From: Lytechinus variegatus
Taxonomy: Eukaryota; Echinodermata; Echinoidea; Temnopleuroida; Toxopneustidae
NCBI RefSeq assembly: GCF_018143015.1
Contig: NC_054751.1
Coordinates: 20,073,292-20,137,291, forward strand
Direction: 5' to 3'
DNA length: 64,000 nt
Every line of letters begins with the position of its first letter. Position 1 is the first letter of the stretch. The notes beneath the pieces are model-generated. The model worked only from the letters and a program-made list of their open reading frames with translations, ran no database searches and was not told the origin of the DNA. A program made the translations under genes and the position numbers. Positions 1-12,400 of the stretch are shown piece by piece.

Positions 1-2699
1 GGCTGCCGACCATGCTCCTATATCCTCATGTAGTCATTGCTTTCTTATTATTGACAGTGATTTGGCCATTTTTTGCAAGAAAATATTTTTTCCACCAAAT
101 CAAGTTCTACAATGAACAAACAACAACTAAAGCAAGACTCGAGCATATGTGGTGGCTGCACTACTTCAACTAAAGCCTTGCCACTTGCCTTTAGCATGAA
201 AACATAGACAATAGCTGCCTCCTCTGCCTAGATGGGCTAACGTCGTGGGGAATGTGATAATTTATTTATGTTCTTAATTTACAGCAATATCATTTTAACA
301 AGATATTTTTTAGAGCTAGGTTGAAGGTAGCAAGATAAAAATAATAATAAAAACAAGCAAGTCCGCCCTTTGGACAAGAAATCCTGAAGGACAAAAAACA
401 AAAATAATTCATTCGTGCAGATGAAATATTCATACTTGTTGACCCAATAACTACATGGAATGACCTATTACAGGTCAAGTAAGTCTGAAAATCAAAATTC
501 AGTACTCAACAAGTTAACAGTGTACACTGTTATGACTTTGCTGTCCTTACAGTTACAGGTTTCACTGTGTTAATCACATTTATAAAATGGCTCCTCAAAT
601 AAATTAAAAATTTCTTCTTGAAGGCGCTCATAAAAATCACAAAACCCCTTTGAATAGTGCACTGCTAGCTATTTGGTGTGAACAAATGTCGCCCATCTCT
701 GTGGAACCATGAATACTATGTATACACAGCAAAAGACAACTCTTATTTATCAATTACAGACCTCAGGGTTCATTTCATTCAACTCGCGATGAAGTCATTA
801 TCCTCTACAACCAAGGTAACCTCATGCTTTTGTGCAGTCGATGGAAAGATTTCTTCACCCTCCTTTTGTAATCTTTTGGCAAGGAGGGAGAAGGGAGGCG
901 CAGCCTGGTGTCGGCATCGGTCTATGCCCTCAAAGAACTCCTGAGGACAATGGGCACAATGCGCTACTGATGTGGGCCCAATCTCAGCCTGTTGATAAGA
1001 TAACATTCATGCCAAGAATCTTGTAAAAGAAAGAAAAGACTGTCCATGATTGATGTCTCTTTTACGGTTGAGGCAGTTCCCACTCATCAGTCATGCAGTA
1101 TCTGCTTGCACCTCACAGTTGAGATTCAGCAAGCACTTTAACGGCTAGGTAACTACCCACGATTGTTTTGATCTCTAAGATGGGATATCTCCTCTTGGAG
1201 ATCTCACTTTATCTTTTCACATCTCTCGATGTCAGTAATGAAAGTCATCAATCGTACGACATTCACCCAGTCATCCAGACAGAATCATTCTTTCGGAGGA
1301 GTCCTTTCATCATGCTTGATGGTTCAGCCGAAGTGATCACATTGATGCTATATGTCATCCTGGTGAAAAAGCAATCAGAACCATGGCTTGCATTATTCAT
1401 GAGCAATGGGTGATTCATTGCCAAGAGCTCTGTGAAGAAATGAAATGTTCACATCAATGCCTTCCATTTAGCCGACATTCAAATACAGAGAAAGGGCATT
1501 GTTTCATACTTCAATCCACCACTTACATTCAATGTCAATCACAATCTAAATCAAGCAAGGCCTTGAGAATTACCATTTCTTTTTGTAGGCCTATCACAAT
1601 CTCCAATTCTACAGACATGAAGTATTTTCAATAGAAGGATACAGACTTCAAGAGCAGACTTAGCAAGCTTCTTGCAAGCATATGAGGCCAGGCAAGAGCA
1701 ACGAAAGTAGATTCACAATGGAATACTTAGTTCAGGAGATGAGAAAGCAAAATCTATATTCCAAGTGACATTTCAAATTATGAGAATTTGCATGAAAATA
1801 ACAATGCCTAAGACCCACTCCTCATACCGATCAGTAGAAGACCAATAAAAAAGATAGTAATCTCTCCACTATGTAATACTTTATCCCGACACTATACCAT
1901 TGCCTGATGGGTAATTTGCATTTACACAAAAGATGGCTTTCGTCGGATCGGGATCAAATATTGAATTTTGCTTGGGACTTCTGGTCACAGGTTTACGGAA
2001 TCTTTGCATCACCTCAGGTTTCATTCCCCGAGCTGATACAGTGGTGCCTCACGGGTAATTCGTAAAGCGACGCGGCTGCCTTGAACTTGTGTGTTCAATC
2101 CTGGTTTCTTGATACCAGAGCAGTGAATCCCCACAAGGCTGCTCGTACAAACACCTTGCCTGGCAAGCCATCCCAATATCCCAAATTGCCTGTGAATTAT
2201 GGATGTAGATCAGAAGCACAATTTGCCCTTATTTCCAGGATATTTTTGCATGATTGTGGGATATAACTGGGTTTCGCACCATCTCTCTCAAATAATCTCT
2301 GGATAACTTTAGGAAGTTATAATGTCAAGATGCAAAATAAAACCTCTGGCTCTAGGGCATCCATTGAAAAATGTCTTTCAGATGACAGAAATTGGTAAAC
2401 ATAGCAGTAGCTACACAGGTGAAATATGCCTCTTTGTACTGTTGTTCTTCATAAAACTATCTTTGAATCTTTTTATTTTCAGAAAGTTGAAAGCCGATTT
2501 CAGTTTCTATTAAATGAAGTTTATGTCTAGTTGTCTACAGTGGCCTAATTTTCCTTCTACATGTTTCATATTTTACATTTGATTTTGATGAAATTTTCAG
2601 AGCTACAGTAGTCCGATTTTGTATTTGTTAAGGTGAATTTTCTGTAGGGGTAAACTTGATCTTTTAATGATAAACTGCATGCTTATTCAGGATTTCACC
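1..2699. other. No gene recognised
   Basis: Mixed AT-rich sequence, GC-richer at 700-1650 and 2000-2200. No exon, RNA gene or repeat family could be supported. It may be intron of the minus-strand LRR gene. Confidence 0.4.
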
Positions 2700-3100
2700 T
2701 TCCATACTCTTAAACGTAAAAGAAAGTAGTTGCAGTTAACAAATTATTTCATTAGAAAGTCTTTAAAAGCAAGGTTAATTGCCATTATATTATCACAGAT
2801 CTGGCTCTGGTACATTGAAAGAAACTGAACTTTGTCAAATCATGAAATCCTAGTTGAAAACTGATATAACTCTAATAATCACTATTAACACAAAAAGGCA
2901 TATGTGGGACAGTGTATTAATATTGCTAGGAAAAATACCAGCCATTTTTCATGGAATTCTGTGCTTATTTTGCTAATTTCTCAGCAATTTCACTTTTTTT
3001 TTAGCCATCTGGCACATAATTTTTATCCAACACTCAAGCGTTCATTTTATTGGATTCTGCTCAAACTGAATCTGAGATCGTTACTACATCTGGCATTTAC
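2700..3100. repeat. Decayed copy of the 27851 TTAA element
   Basis: Aligned in reverse to 27851-28264: AGTAGTTGCAGTTAACA, GAACTTTGTCAAATC, GTGGGACAGTGTATTA, TTTCTCAGCAATTTCAC and TTATTGGATTCTG recur in the same order. The ends are blurred. Confidence 0.6.
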
Positions 3101-3117
3101 CCTTAGGATTACTAAGA

Positions 3118-3780
3118 CCTTGTTAAATAACACCCTAGAGATTGAACATAACACCAAAGAGTATAAATGTAACAACCATAGGTGTTGTAACACCTATAGG
3201 TGTAAAACACCACCAATTTAACACCGGTGTAAAATAACTGGTGTGGTCCTCTATGGCCGTGTTTATGCTTCCACTTTTCAGGCCAGAATCAGCGTTTCCA
3301 AACGTGATTAGTCCAAAACACGGTTGCGTCCATGCTTACTTTCATTTAAACGCTGTTTCAAAATGCCGATCGTAAACTCACAAAAAGGTGCCTTTGTAAA
3401 CGTCGTTTGACCAGAATCAGGCTTTCTGGGGAAGTATAAACAGAACCACGATCGTAAACGTGTTTAAATGACGTCATTTGGTACATGCTTCCGGTGAGAT
3501 GAAAATCCGCGGGCAAATACAGTCTGTTGCTCCACGTAATCTCTACGTAATAACAACAATCGGAAAAAAACTTTCGAAAAAAGGCGCGCCCAATTTGACC
3601 TCGCTTTACGATGCGAAGCCAGCTGGAGATCATGATTTGCTCTAAAAAGTCAAGCATAAACAGCACTCCCAGAACCACGTTTACGATCGGCGTTTTGAAT
3701 CGACGTTTGAAATCGCTGATTCTGTCCTCGCAGTGGAAGCATAAACACACCCTTAGTACACCACAGTTTTTGCTGTGTTC
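3118..3780. repeat. GTGTTA/TAACACC-rich repeat, copy 1 (interrupted)
   Basis: About 137 bases before and 28 bases after the 3255-3752 insert match 5595-5820 (ATAACACCCTAGAGAT, AACAACCATAGGTGTTGTAA, ACCACAGTTTTTGCTGTG). It is full of short inverted GGTGTTA/TAACACC units. Confidence 0.65.
3255..3752. mobile_element. 498-bp inverted-repeat element (GTGTTTATGCTTCCACT ends)
   Basis: Left GGCCGTGTTTATGCTTCCAC and reverse-complemented right GGGTGTGTTTATGCTTCCAC are terminal inverted repeats. It interrupts a GTGTTA-rich repeat: the uninterrupted copy at 5595-5820 reads CCTCTATTTACACC across the site. The short TAT/TTA flank suggests a 3-bp duplication, as in Harbinger, but this is uncertain. Internal motifs such as CGATCGTAAAC and AAACACG recur. 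The long minus frame over 3358-3816 matches nothing known. Confidence 0.7.
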
Positions 3781-5594
3781 AATAAAATGCATTATTCCTG
3801 ATTCAAAAGATCCCATTAATTTTACACACTGCCTTGGATTGCTGTTTTACACATTTTTATTCTTATTTTCCTGTCACAAAAGACAGAAGATAACTTTGTG
3901 GTCTGAAGTCCAAACACCTCAGTCTTTTCATATCATCCCCAGCCAACTCTTCCCATTGATTATTCCGCGTTGGCAGCCATTCAGCTGAATATTCTTGGAG
4001 GTAAATGAAAAAAAGAGGACAAACTTTAGCATAAATATCGCTTCCTGTGGAAATAAATATTGGGTTATGATTTCGAGCCATGCTGTGCTTACAGAGTGTA
4101 TGCAGGTGGGGGCTTTCATTCTCCCACTAGGAAGAGAGATGAAAGGGTCAGCACTGTTCACATTCAAAAACAAAAATCTAGAGCAACCCCTGGATTTAAT
4201 GGTCACTGAGGACACAATCAATGGATGTGGTGCGAAAGCCCTTCCATTTCGCAGTCCTAATTAGGCAGATTTGTGTCAAATGCATGCGTTATAAACTGGG
4301 GTAATCGTCAATTTATGTTTGAAATATGGAAAATATATGGGCACAACTGGGCGCTATCAGATTTTCTGGATCTTCAGAGAAAATGGTTTCTTTTAAAATA
4401 CTATTTGACAAAAAATACACTGTTTTTTCATTGCATTTGTACTTTCAATCATGTGTTTATTGGTATGCTGTTGTTTTTATAATTAATAAATGCCATTAAG
4501 CATTGCAGTAGCTTTAAATCTTGTGCTTATCTCTCCACCTACATGAATATTCTTTTAAAAAGAACTCACTTGTTCATATTTTTCTCATTCTAATAACCTA
4601 TTTTCCTACTAGAGCTCCAGATCCAACTAATGAAAATGTGTAACTATTAACATACATGTAGGTATACCCAATCAAGAATATAATTATTATATCTAAATTT
4701 TAATGAATAATTCTAGGTGCATAATTAGCAGATTGACTGAAGTACATTTCTTTAACCAAATAATATCAATATTCCTAACTGTATCCTTTTTTTCATATGG
4801 TTCATCTGTAGGTCACACAAATGACATGACTGATCACATCTTTCATTCCAGAGTCTATCATTCTTAAAAAGATGTAGATTATACCCAATGTTTGTTCTCC
4901 TTACATACCTACATGTAGTTTTATTCTCTGGACCCTTCCTTTTCTCCGGTCTAAATCAAGTTAAATTTCCAGTGCGAATGGTGACTTGAGCGAGGGTCAA
5001 GTTTGTATAGTTTTGGCTCAAACAAGAAGATTTAGCTGGAGGCATGAGCAGCTCAGTTTGGTATGCAGTCGTCGACCTTCAATTCACACTCTTCTCCAAC
5101 ACCCCCATCTAATTGTTGGACTGCATGATTGAAATGCATAAAACTTTGAAACGAAGTTCTGTGAGGTATAAAGGCCTATCATCCATCTCTGTCAACTATA
5201 CATTTCAAAACCGAAGAAATATGTTTATTTAAAAATAATTGCAAATATATCTATATTTCAAAATCATGAGTCAATGTTGTATAAAAAGGATGTAGTTGAT
5301 ATATGAACTTGATTTTAATTTTAATCTGTTGAGGTTGAACTTTACGAGCTAATCACCACTAAATGTTTTATTTCATACCTGTATGATTTTCCAAGGCTGA
5401 AAACTGTAAAATAATTGTTTCATTCATTTTAATGTTTTGTAATGTTCATAGTACATTCTTTGAGTTTTGCCACTATGAAGTTACAGTGTGAAAATCAAAT
5501 TCAAATCTATTAATTTTTTAATGGCATTGGAGTTTGTATTTCCACACAGCTTTTGAATTTATCTAAAAAATTGAATAATGAAAAATTCTAAGCA
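3781..5594. other. No gene recognised
   Basis: Overlapping small frames at 3860-4260 on both strands have no splice context or domain. The rest is AT-rich. Confidence 0.4.
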
Positions 5595-5820
5595 TGTGGT
5601 GTTAAAACTGACACCAATTGGTGTTAATACAGGACCACACCCTGAGGTGTTAAAATAACACCCTAGAGATCGAACAAAGAGTGTAAATGTAACAACCATA
5701 GGTGTTGTAATAACACCTATAAGTGTAAAACCAACACCACCAATTTATCACCAGTGTAAAATAAATGGTGTGGTCCTCTATTTACACCGGTTAACACCAC
5801 AGTTTTTGCTGTGCAACACC
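5595..5820. repeat. GTGTTA/TAACACC-rich repeat, copy 2
   Basis: This 226-base copy contains more than ten GGTGT or ACACC units in both orientations and can fold into several hairpins. It is uninterrupted and gives the empty site for the element at 3255-3752. Confidence 0.65.
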
Positions 5821-6488
5821 TGGGAGAAGTCTGGTCCAATAGAAAAAAAAACATAAGTGTTCCAAAAACTTTTATAACATACATGTAAGAAATGTCTTCC
5901 AAAGTTCACTAGACCAAAATGTCATGATGGGAAGACATCAAACAAACTCACGATGTTAATAGATTTATATACTTGTTTATTGGTGAAGTGCTTCCTACTA
6001 TCGTAGATCTTTATTGTAAACCAAGTATGACACATTGACTTCTGAAATGTGTTGTTCATGTGAAATCTGCTCATGACTGATAAAAAATATACATTTCACC
6101 ATCATGAGCTAGCATTGCATAAATAGAACAAATATGTAGGATATGAAATTATGAAGTAAAACCTGGGAGTTAAACCACCATATATCATATAAACCAAGAG
6201 TATGCTTGATAGCTTGATAACAATTGTTATTTGATTTACATGAATCTTCATTACAGTAAGTAATCATTCTTGATTTAATCAGGAATGGTAGATATTCATT
6301 TAATATAGAATGGTATATATTGCCACTTGTTTTTCCACAATATGCCTACTTTCGATTTGGTCTAATATACCACATGGTCATCATTCATTTAATCAGGAAT
6401 GATATATATATATATATATATATATAGGCCTAGATATATATTCACTGACTTATTAATAGAATGGTATTTATTGCCACTTGGTTTACAT

Positions 6489-7268
6489 CTGGTGGGTGTT
6501 TCATAAAGCTTTTTTGCAAGTTAAGAGCGAATTTAAGAACGACTGGTGAACATTTCTCATGCCCTAAATAATCATCAATGAACATTTAATGGTCAATATC
6601 ATTTACCACAAGAAAGGATCACCAGTTGCTCTTAAAGGACAAGTCCACCCAAACAAAAAGTTGATTTGAATAAAAAGAGAAAAATCCAACAAGCAAAAAA
6701 CTGAAAACTTCATCAAAATCAGATGTAAAATAAGAAAGTTATGACACTTTCAAGTTTTGCTTAATTTTACAAAACAGTTATGCGCACATCCTGGTCAGAT
6801 GCAAATGAGGAGACTGATGACGTCATCCACTCACTATTTCTTTTGTTTTCTATTACATGAAATATTCACATTTTCTCCTCATTGTCAAGTGAAACAACGC
6901 TTGATTCCTCTGTGAACATGTGGAACTAGCATTGCTTAAAACTATATGATTCAGTCAAGTTGGTCCCCAAATTGTCAAATATGTAAAAAAATGAAATATT
7001 GTAATGTAATTAAAATAAAAAACAAAATAGTGAGTGACAGACATCATTGACCGTCTCATTTGCATGTCACTGAGTTGTGCATATCACCGTTTTGTGAAAA
7101 ATATTAAGTGAAACTTTAAAATGTCATAATTTTCTTATTTTACATCCAATTTTGATGAAATTTTCAGAATTATGCTAATTTGATTTTTCTCTATTTATTC
7201 AAATTAACAATTTTTCTGAGGTGGACTTGTCCTTTAACTTACGATCAGCATTATGAAACGGCCCCCAG
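6489..7268. mobile_element. 178-bp fold-back MITE, interrupted by a TTAA element
   Basis: The left part 6489-6635 and right part 7238-7268 together form a 178-bp copy of the element at 47588-47766 (GTTTCATAAAGC...GTTAAGAGCG and the inverse at the right end). Between them lies a 598-bp element flanked by TTAA. The restored length agrees with the intact copy within one base. Confidence 0.8.
6636..7233. mobile_element. 598-bp fold-back element with TTAA target duplication (Kolobok/piggyBac-like)
   Basis: Ends AGGACAAGTCCACC and GGTGGACTTGTCCT are inverted copies; the arms stay recognisable for about 250 bases (AAAATCAGATGTAAAATAAG and its inverse). TTAA flanks both sides (6632-6635 and 7234-7237). 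A second good copy is at 16001-16593 and a decayed one at 54158-54943. The AGG ends and TTAA duplication suggest Kolobok; no coding frame. Confidence 0.8.
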
Positions 7269-8222
7269 GTCAAATCTTATTGTCTACAATCAGTTCCTAG
7301 ATACCATTTTGCGTACATCTACTTGGTTTAACACAAGTGTGCTTATGTATGTAGATGTACATGTAGGACTAAAACTCTTCATGAACCAAATTTTCACTTG
7401 ACAAATTGCAAAAGATTAAGTAGATGAAGTGGAACTTATATCAATTTTGTAGGCATTGAACTACATGTAAATGATTAAAACCATGTACCCTACAAAAATT
7501 CCATATTTAAACAAAGTCACTAAAAGAGAAAGAGTGAATTGGCACTTGTACATGTATAAATATCAGAGGAACTAGAAAGTTGTGAATTTGCGATATGTAC
7601 AGTTGCAATAATCATGATAAAGAAAAGGGAAACAAAAAATCAGTGAAGCTTAACGAGATGCTGTCCGTTCATCACCCACGTTATCACCCAACGATGCCCT
7701 CGATATCTCTCTACAATATTACGCATGAGAAGAGCAGGTGCATCCATTACCGATGCTCAAATGTGTCATTACTTCTTTGATGGACGATGGATGACCTATT
7801 GGACTAGCAAACAAAGCGTACCAGTACACAGCACACCAGCCAGCTGAAGAGTGTGAAAAATGTACTAATTGAGCTGGAAAGGGATAAAACCTGTCATTGC
7901 TACGGATCATTACATCATCTTAGCTAGTCTTCTGACAAGGACCTGTGAGTCATCATTTAAGATACTATTATCCAGAGCAAGCAGCTACTACATGTAAGAT
8001 CCGGGACCACCTGCCTCCAGCTCAGTGGCATGCAGTCAAGACCCAGGGTACGAGGGAATGCCCCCACTCACAGGCCCACTGTGGCCTTTAACCTCATAGA
8101 GACAACAAATCATGCCTTATTCATGAGCACACAAATGCCAGCAACACTGACGTATAAGTACTGCATGTAAACATATCGTCCATATTTCGCATGGTCATTT
8201 AAACAAGTGGAGTGCATCTTGC

Positions 8223-9489
8223 ATTCTCGCCTGCATTCTGCGATTCGATATAGCAGCAATGCTGGCTTTGAAAACGATCATAGAATAAATAATCACTCAC
8301 AAAAAATACCATTCATATGATAATAAAATACTATGTTCACTGACCCTAAATGACCTTTGACCTTGATCATGTGATGTAAGTCTCATGCAAAACAATCAGT
8401 AATACTTGATTTCCCCATATTTCCATGTTTCATGAAATTTCAAACAATGACAATTCAACAAATATCCTAAACATGGCCAAAGTTCATTGACCTTACATGA
8501 TCTCTGACCTTGGTCATGTGACCTGAAACTCAAACATGACGTTCACTGATTCTTGATTACTCATATGTCAAAGTTTCGTGAACTAGATCCATATACTTTC
8601 AAAATTATGATGGCAATCAAACAGGACTCTAAATGACCTTTGACCTTGGTCATGTGGCCTGACACTCAGGCAAGATGTTCAACAATACTTGGGTAAGGCC
8701 CCATATTCCACAGAACGGAGACCGTTGAAAGACCACTGAAAGACTGAAAATTGGTGAGGTCTTACAGCAGTCTTCAAGATCACTGAAATTTGTCATTTCT
8801 GTGGAATGGCTCAGAAAGACCCCTCAAAGAACTTTGAACGACTGATGGATATTTCTTGTCTTACTGGTCTTAGAGTAGTCCTCTCGAGATCTTTCAATGG
8901 TCTTTCAGAGATCTTTTATGCAACAAGTGATCTTTCAGAATTCTTTCCATGGACTTTGCCTGGTCTTTCAATGATCTTTGAATGATCTTTCAATGATCTC
9001 TCATGATTCTCCACAAAAATCTTGAGAGACTGCCGAAAGATCATTGAAAGACTATTAAGACCTTTGAAAGTTCATCTAAAGACCGCTGAGAGACCACTGA
9101 AAGACCATTTCCTGTAACACCGTTGTAAGACTGTTTTGAACCGTTTCAAAAAGTTTTGGAGCCCATGAAGACCACTGAAGGATTGGTTAGGACTCGTGTA
9201 AGACCTCAAAGACCATTGCAGGTTCATTGAGAGACCTCCGAAAGATCAACCAAAATTCATGGTCTTTCAAAGGTCTTTCAGCGGTCTTGATCTCTGTGGA
9301 ATGGGGGTTTTACCCGGTATGTCCAAGATTCATGAACTACATGTAGGTCCATATACTTTCTAATTTATGATGACATTTCAAAAACTTCACCTTGGTTAAG
9401 ATTTCAATATTGAAATGTTGCTGCTGAAAAGGGGCACGTACATGTATGTAGTCTCCCTTGGCTACTATACAGTGATAGGCTAGTGAGAC
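8223..9489. repeat. DR1-bearing repeat, copy 1 (interrupted)
   Basis: It starts TCTCGCCTGCATTCTGC, continues through GATATAGCAGCAATGCTG, and holds roughly 130-base internal units each containing TGACCTTTGACCTTGNTCATG. It ends with AGTCTCCCTTGGCTACTATA and GTGAGAC near 9489. A second copy begins at 55252. TGACCTTTGACCT at 8351-8363 and 8634-8646 is a perfect direct repeat of AGGTCA with one-base spacing. The element at 8691-9315 interrupts it. Confidence 0.65.
8691..9315. mobile_element. 625-bp element built of GAAAGACC repeats
   Basis: Left GGGTAAGGCCCCATATTCCA and reverse-complemented right GGGTAAAACCCCCATTCCAC are inverted ends. The inside is almost wholly made of GAAAGACCATT / AATGGTCTTTC-type units in both orientations. 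It interrupts the DR1 repeat between CAATACTT and GGTATGTCC. No target duplication was identified and no protein frame is present. Confidence 0.7.
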
Positions 9490-12400
9490 TAAAATGTAAT
9501 TCTCATTTTAATGTCCACTGGTAAAATGAGCATAACCTACAATATGAAAAGCAGTGGTATTTCATAAAGATGAAGAAGTAACTCGGTTAAAATATAACAA
9601 TATTTCCAGATTTATATTTCATGTCTCATAATGTAGAGTACATGAATGAAGACAAAAATGATGAATGTCAAAATAACAATGTCATGACCTTTATGTCACT
9701 GCAATGTCATCACCCACAATATTTCAAAATTCATGTTTGTCTTTCTTATTCTTTCTCCTGAGGCAATGTTCACTTGCCACAGAACCGTTCATGCTTGGCT
9801 GCTGACTGAAGTTATGGCATGATGATAAATTTATGACTGGCTGACCCCAGCACAATAAATGACATACAGATGTGGCTAATGATATGAAGTCTGTACTCCG
9901 AATTGGACCTGAATTCCAAATGGCAAACCATTGCAGTAGCAATAAATCATTTTAGATATTGTTCACAATCCATTCAGATTCGGTAGCTATCAAATGTTTC
10001 TGATGGATCAGATTCACTTTATAGCAGCCACACAACCATCCTTTTTAACTCCATAATCATGATACAATGAAGTCTTACACCAAAATACACTCGGCACCAT
10101 CCCACGTATACTAAATACAAAATTTCATTAAATCAATTTTCACAGCAGGGGGCTAATGAACTCTCACTGTTCAAGCAGCCTAGTACCCTACATGTAATCT
10201 CTGTCTTTATATCGGAAGTGGTTGGACTATATTACCAGGCTGCATTCAATCAACATTTTTTTAAAGACGTATTAGTTCAAAGCTTGGATGCGTTCAAGCG
10301 GTTTTCACTGACTGCAAAGTAAACATACTTCAAAACACAAACATGAGACACAGGACGAGGTGTGTTTTGATTGTGATTTTGCAGAATTATGGTAGCTGAG
10401 AATCTCTAGAACTCAAAGGAGATCGTGATCTGGTCAGGACATCCCTTGCGACTCTCCAAATTGATCTATATGCACATGTTCATGTACACATCATTCCTAG
10501 ATCAAACTCACTGGTTAGGCCATGATGATGAAATACGTGAAATAGTTGTGACGAAAAATTGATTGAATAATATTCATATTAAAAGGACCATGTTTTGTGA
10601 TCGCATTTGACTTAATCATTTACAATCGTAAACTTGGCTTTAAGAAATCTCTACACCCATGACCTATAGGCCGACCTGTATGGTTTATATCAACTGTGTA
10701 CTCAATTCCTCACTTTTTTCTTTCATTTTATGATAATGTGGATATCCCCTTCTGATTTCTGTAAAGGAACTTAACAAATGAGATCAAATAAACTCCAACA
10801 TCAAAGGGGAGGAGGGGAGAATGTATGCCAATGTATTGTTATACAGTATTGATGTGAGGAAGGGGAGAAGTGTATGATATCTGCAAAAATAATCCATTTA
10901 GGATGAGGAATGGAATGAATGGTGACAGGAGGGAATGGAGGAAGCAGGGAATCCGGCGCCAGAGATATGTGGAGCACAGCGGACCCCTAAATACAAAAAA
11001 AATTGGGTAATACTCGAAGTATATGTAGGCCACTGCTGATATATCTGCTTTCACGAAGATGGAAAGAATATCCACATACATGTATGTACATCTAAGGCTA
11101 GGAGTTTGATGGATGATAGTTAATTATTTCCATTTGCAACCAGAGACAGATACATACTATTAGAATAACAAAATCCTCAACCAACATTTCTCCCCATCCC
11201 CCCAGTTTTCTCCTTGTTTATTTCACTTCACAAATTTTTCATGGCATTGTTTAATTACATGTAAGAGCACACACACCTTTCATAAGATCTCAAAAACAGT
11301 AAAAAAGAAATTATTTCATGAAATTTCAACGATAGGGAAATACGACAACTTTGCTCTAATGTAGGTATTAAGTTTCTAAAAATTACACAAACTAAAATGG
11401 GTGATTTCTTTTTCCCCAGAAACAAATAAAAACAACAATTTTTAACATTAAGCATTAATCTATTTCTCACAAAGTTGCATTACATGATTATTATTTTCTT
11501 CATAACATCCAATGTAGAGTTTACGCATATGAAAACTTGTTTCATTCTTAATTTTTCTGTGAATTCAATATTTTGTTGGCTTTTTGCACAAAGTTCTTTC
11601 AAGAAATAGAGTATTATTTTGTCAATCACTCTACAACTCTAGTTCATTCTATCCAGCTCCATTAAATGAACATTATAATTTAGAGTTTTAAATAGTCATG
11701 TTCCTTTAAAAATTGGTAATTCTTCAGAGGTCCTGTCCTGCGTGACATACACAGTACCACATGTATGCTGTAGTGACCATGTGACTTGAAGTGATGAAGC
11801 GACTGTAATATTCTTTGCAACAGACAGGACTCTCTACGAGAGTTCCTTGAGAAGTGAAAGAACGATATTAGAATGTGTCTTGGTCTACTAACATCAGCCA
11901 CCATGACAGGCTACCTTCAAGACGATAATTGCCTCGCTTATAAACACATTTACCCTGCTGACTAAATCGCATATGCAGCTGGGCTTTGCACCCTCGAGAT
12001 CAAACTGTTCCCGTGGCGAAAGATCTCGATGACGAGTCGAAGGCAGATATATTCTGCGCTCATCCAGAGAAACCCTCAGAAGAGAAGTGCTCCCCGAATT
12101 TCCCTTTCAATTTCCAACAAGGTCTGCTGCCTGAGAAATCAATCTCCAATTGGTCCGGGCAGAATTGCTCTTAGATGTCGAGTCATTGACCAATATCAGG
12201 CGACATATGTGCATGTTCTCCAAGGCACCACGCTTCCAGAAGACATTAAAACATATGTTTACTTGCTTAAGGAATAGGAAAGAAGGGTGTGTAACGGAAA
12301 TTGAAGAAAATGTCGGGTTATCAAGATTGAAAAAAAGTGTCTGGGAATGGAAAAGGATGGCATAAAACGTGATAGGCCTAAAGGTTATAGATTTGCCAAA

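Larger units (their letters stand above)
5821..8222. other. Non-coding, apart from the nested MITE at 6489-7268
   Basis: The flanks of the nested MITE are AT-rich, with a short TA run at 6402-6426. GC rises at 7600-8100, but nothing coding is recognisable. Confidence 0.4.

Noticed and set aside
2041-2118. Possible tRNA-like segment (TGTGTTCAATCC)
   Set aside because: Only a weak B-box is present; no acceptor stem or anticodon arm can be folded convincingly.
3358-3816. 152-codon minus-strand frame
   Set aside because: It covers the 3255-3752 inverted-repeat element and has no domain; the inverted copy at 23.6 kb does not keep the frame.
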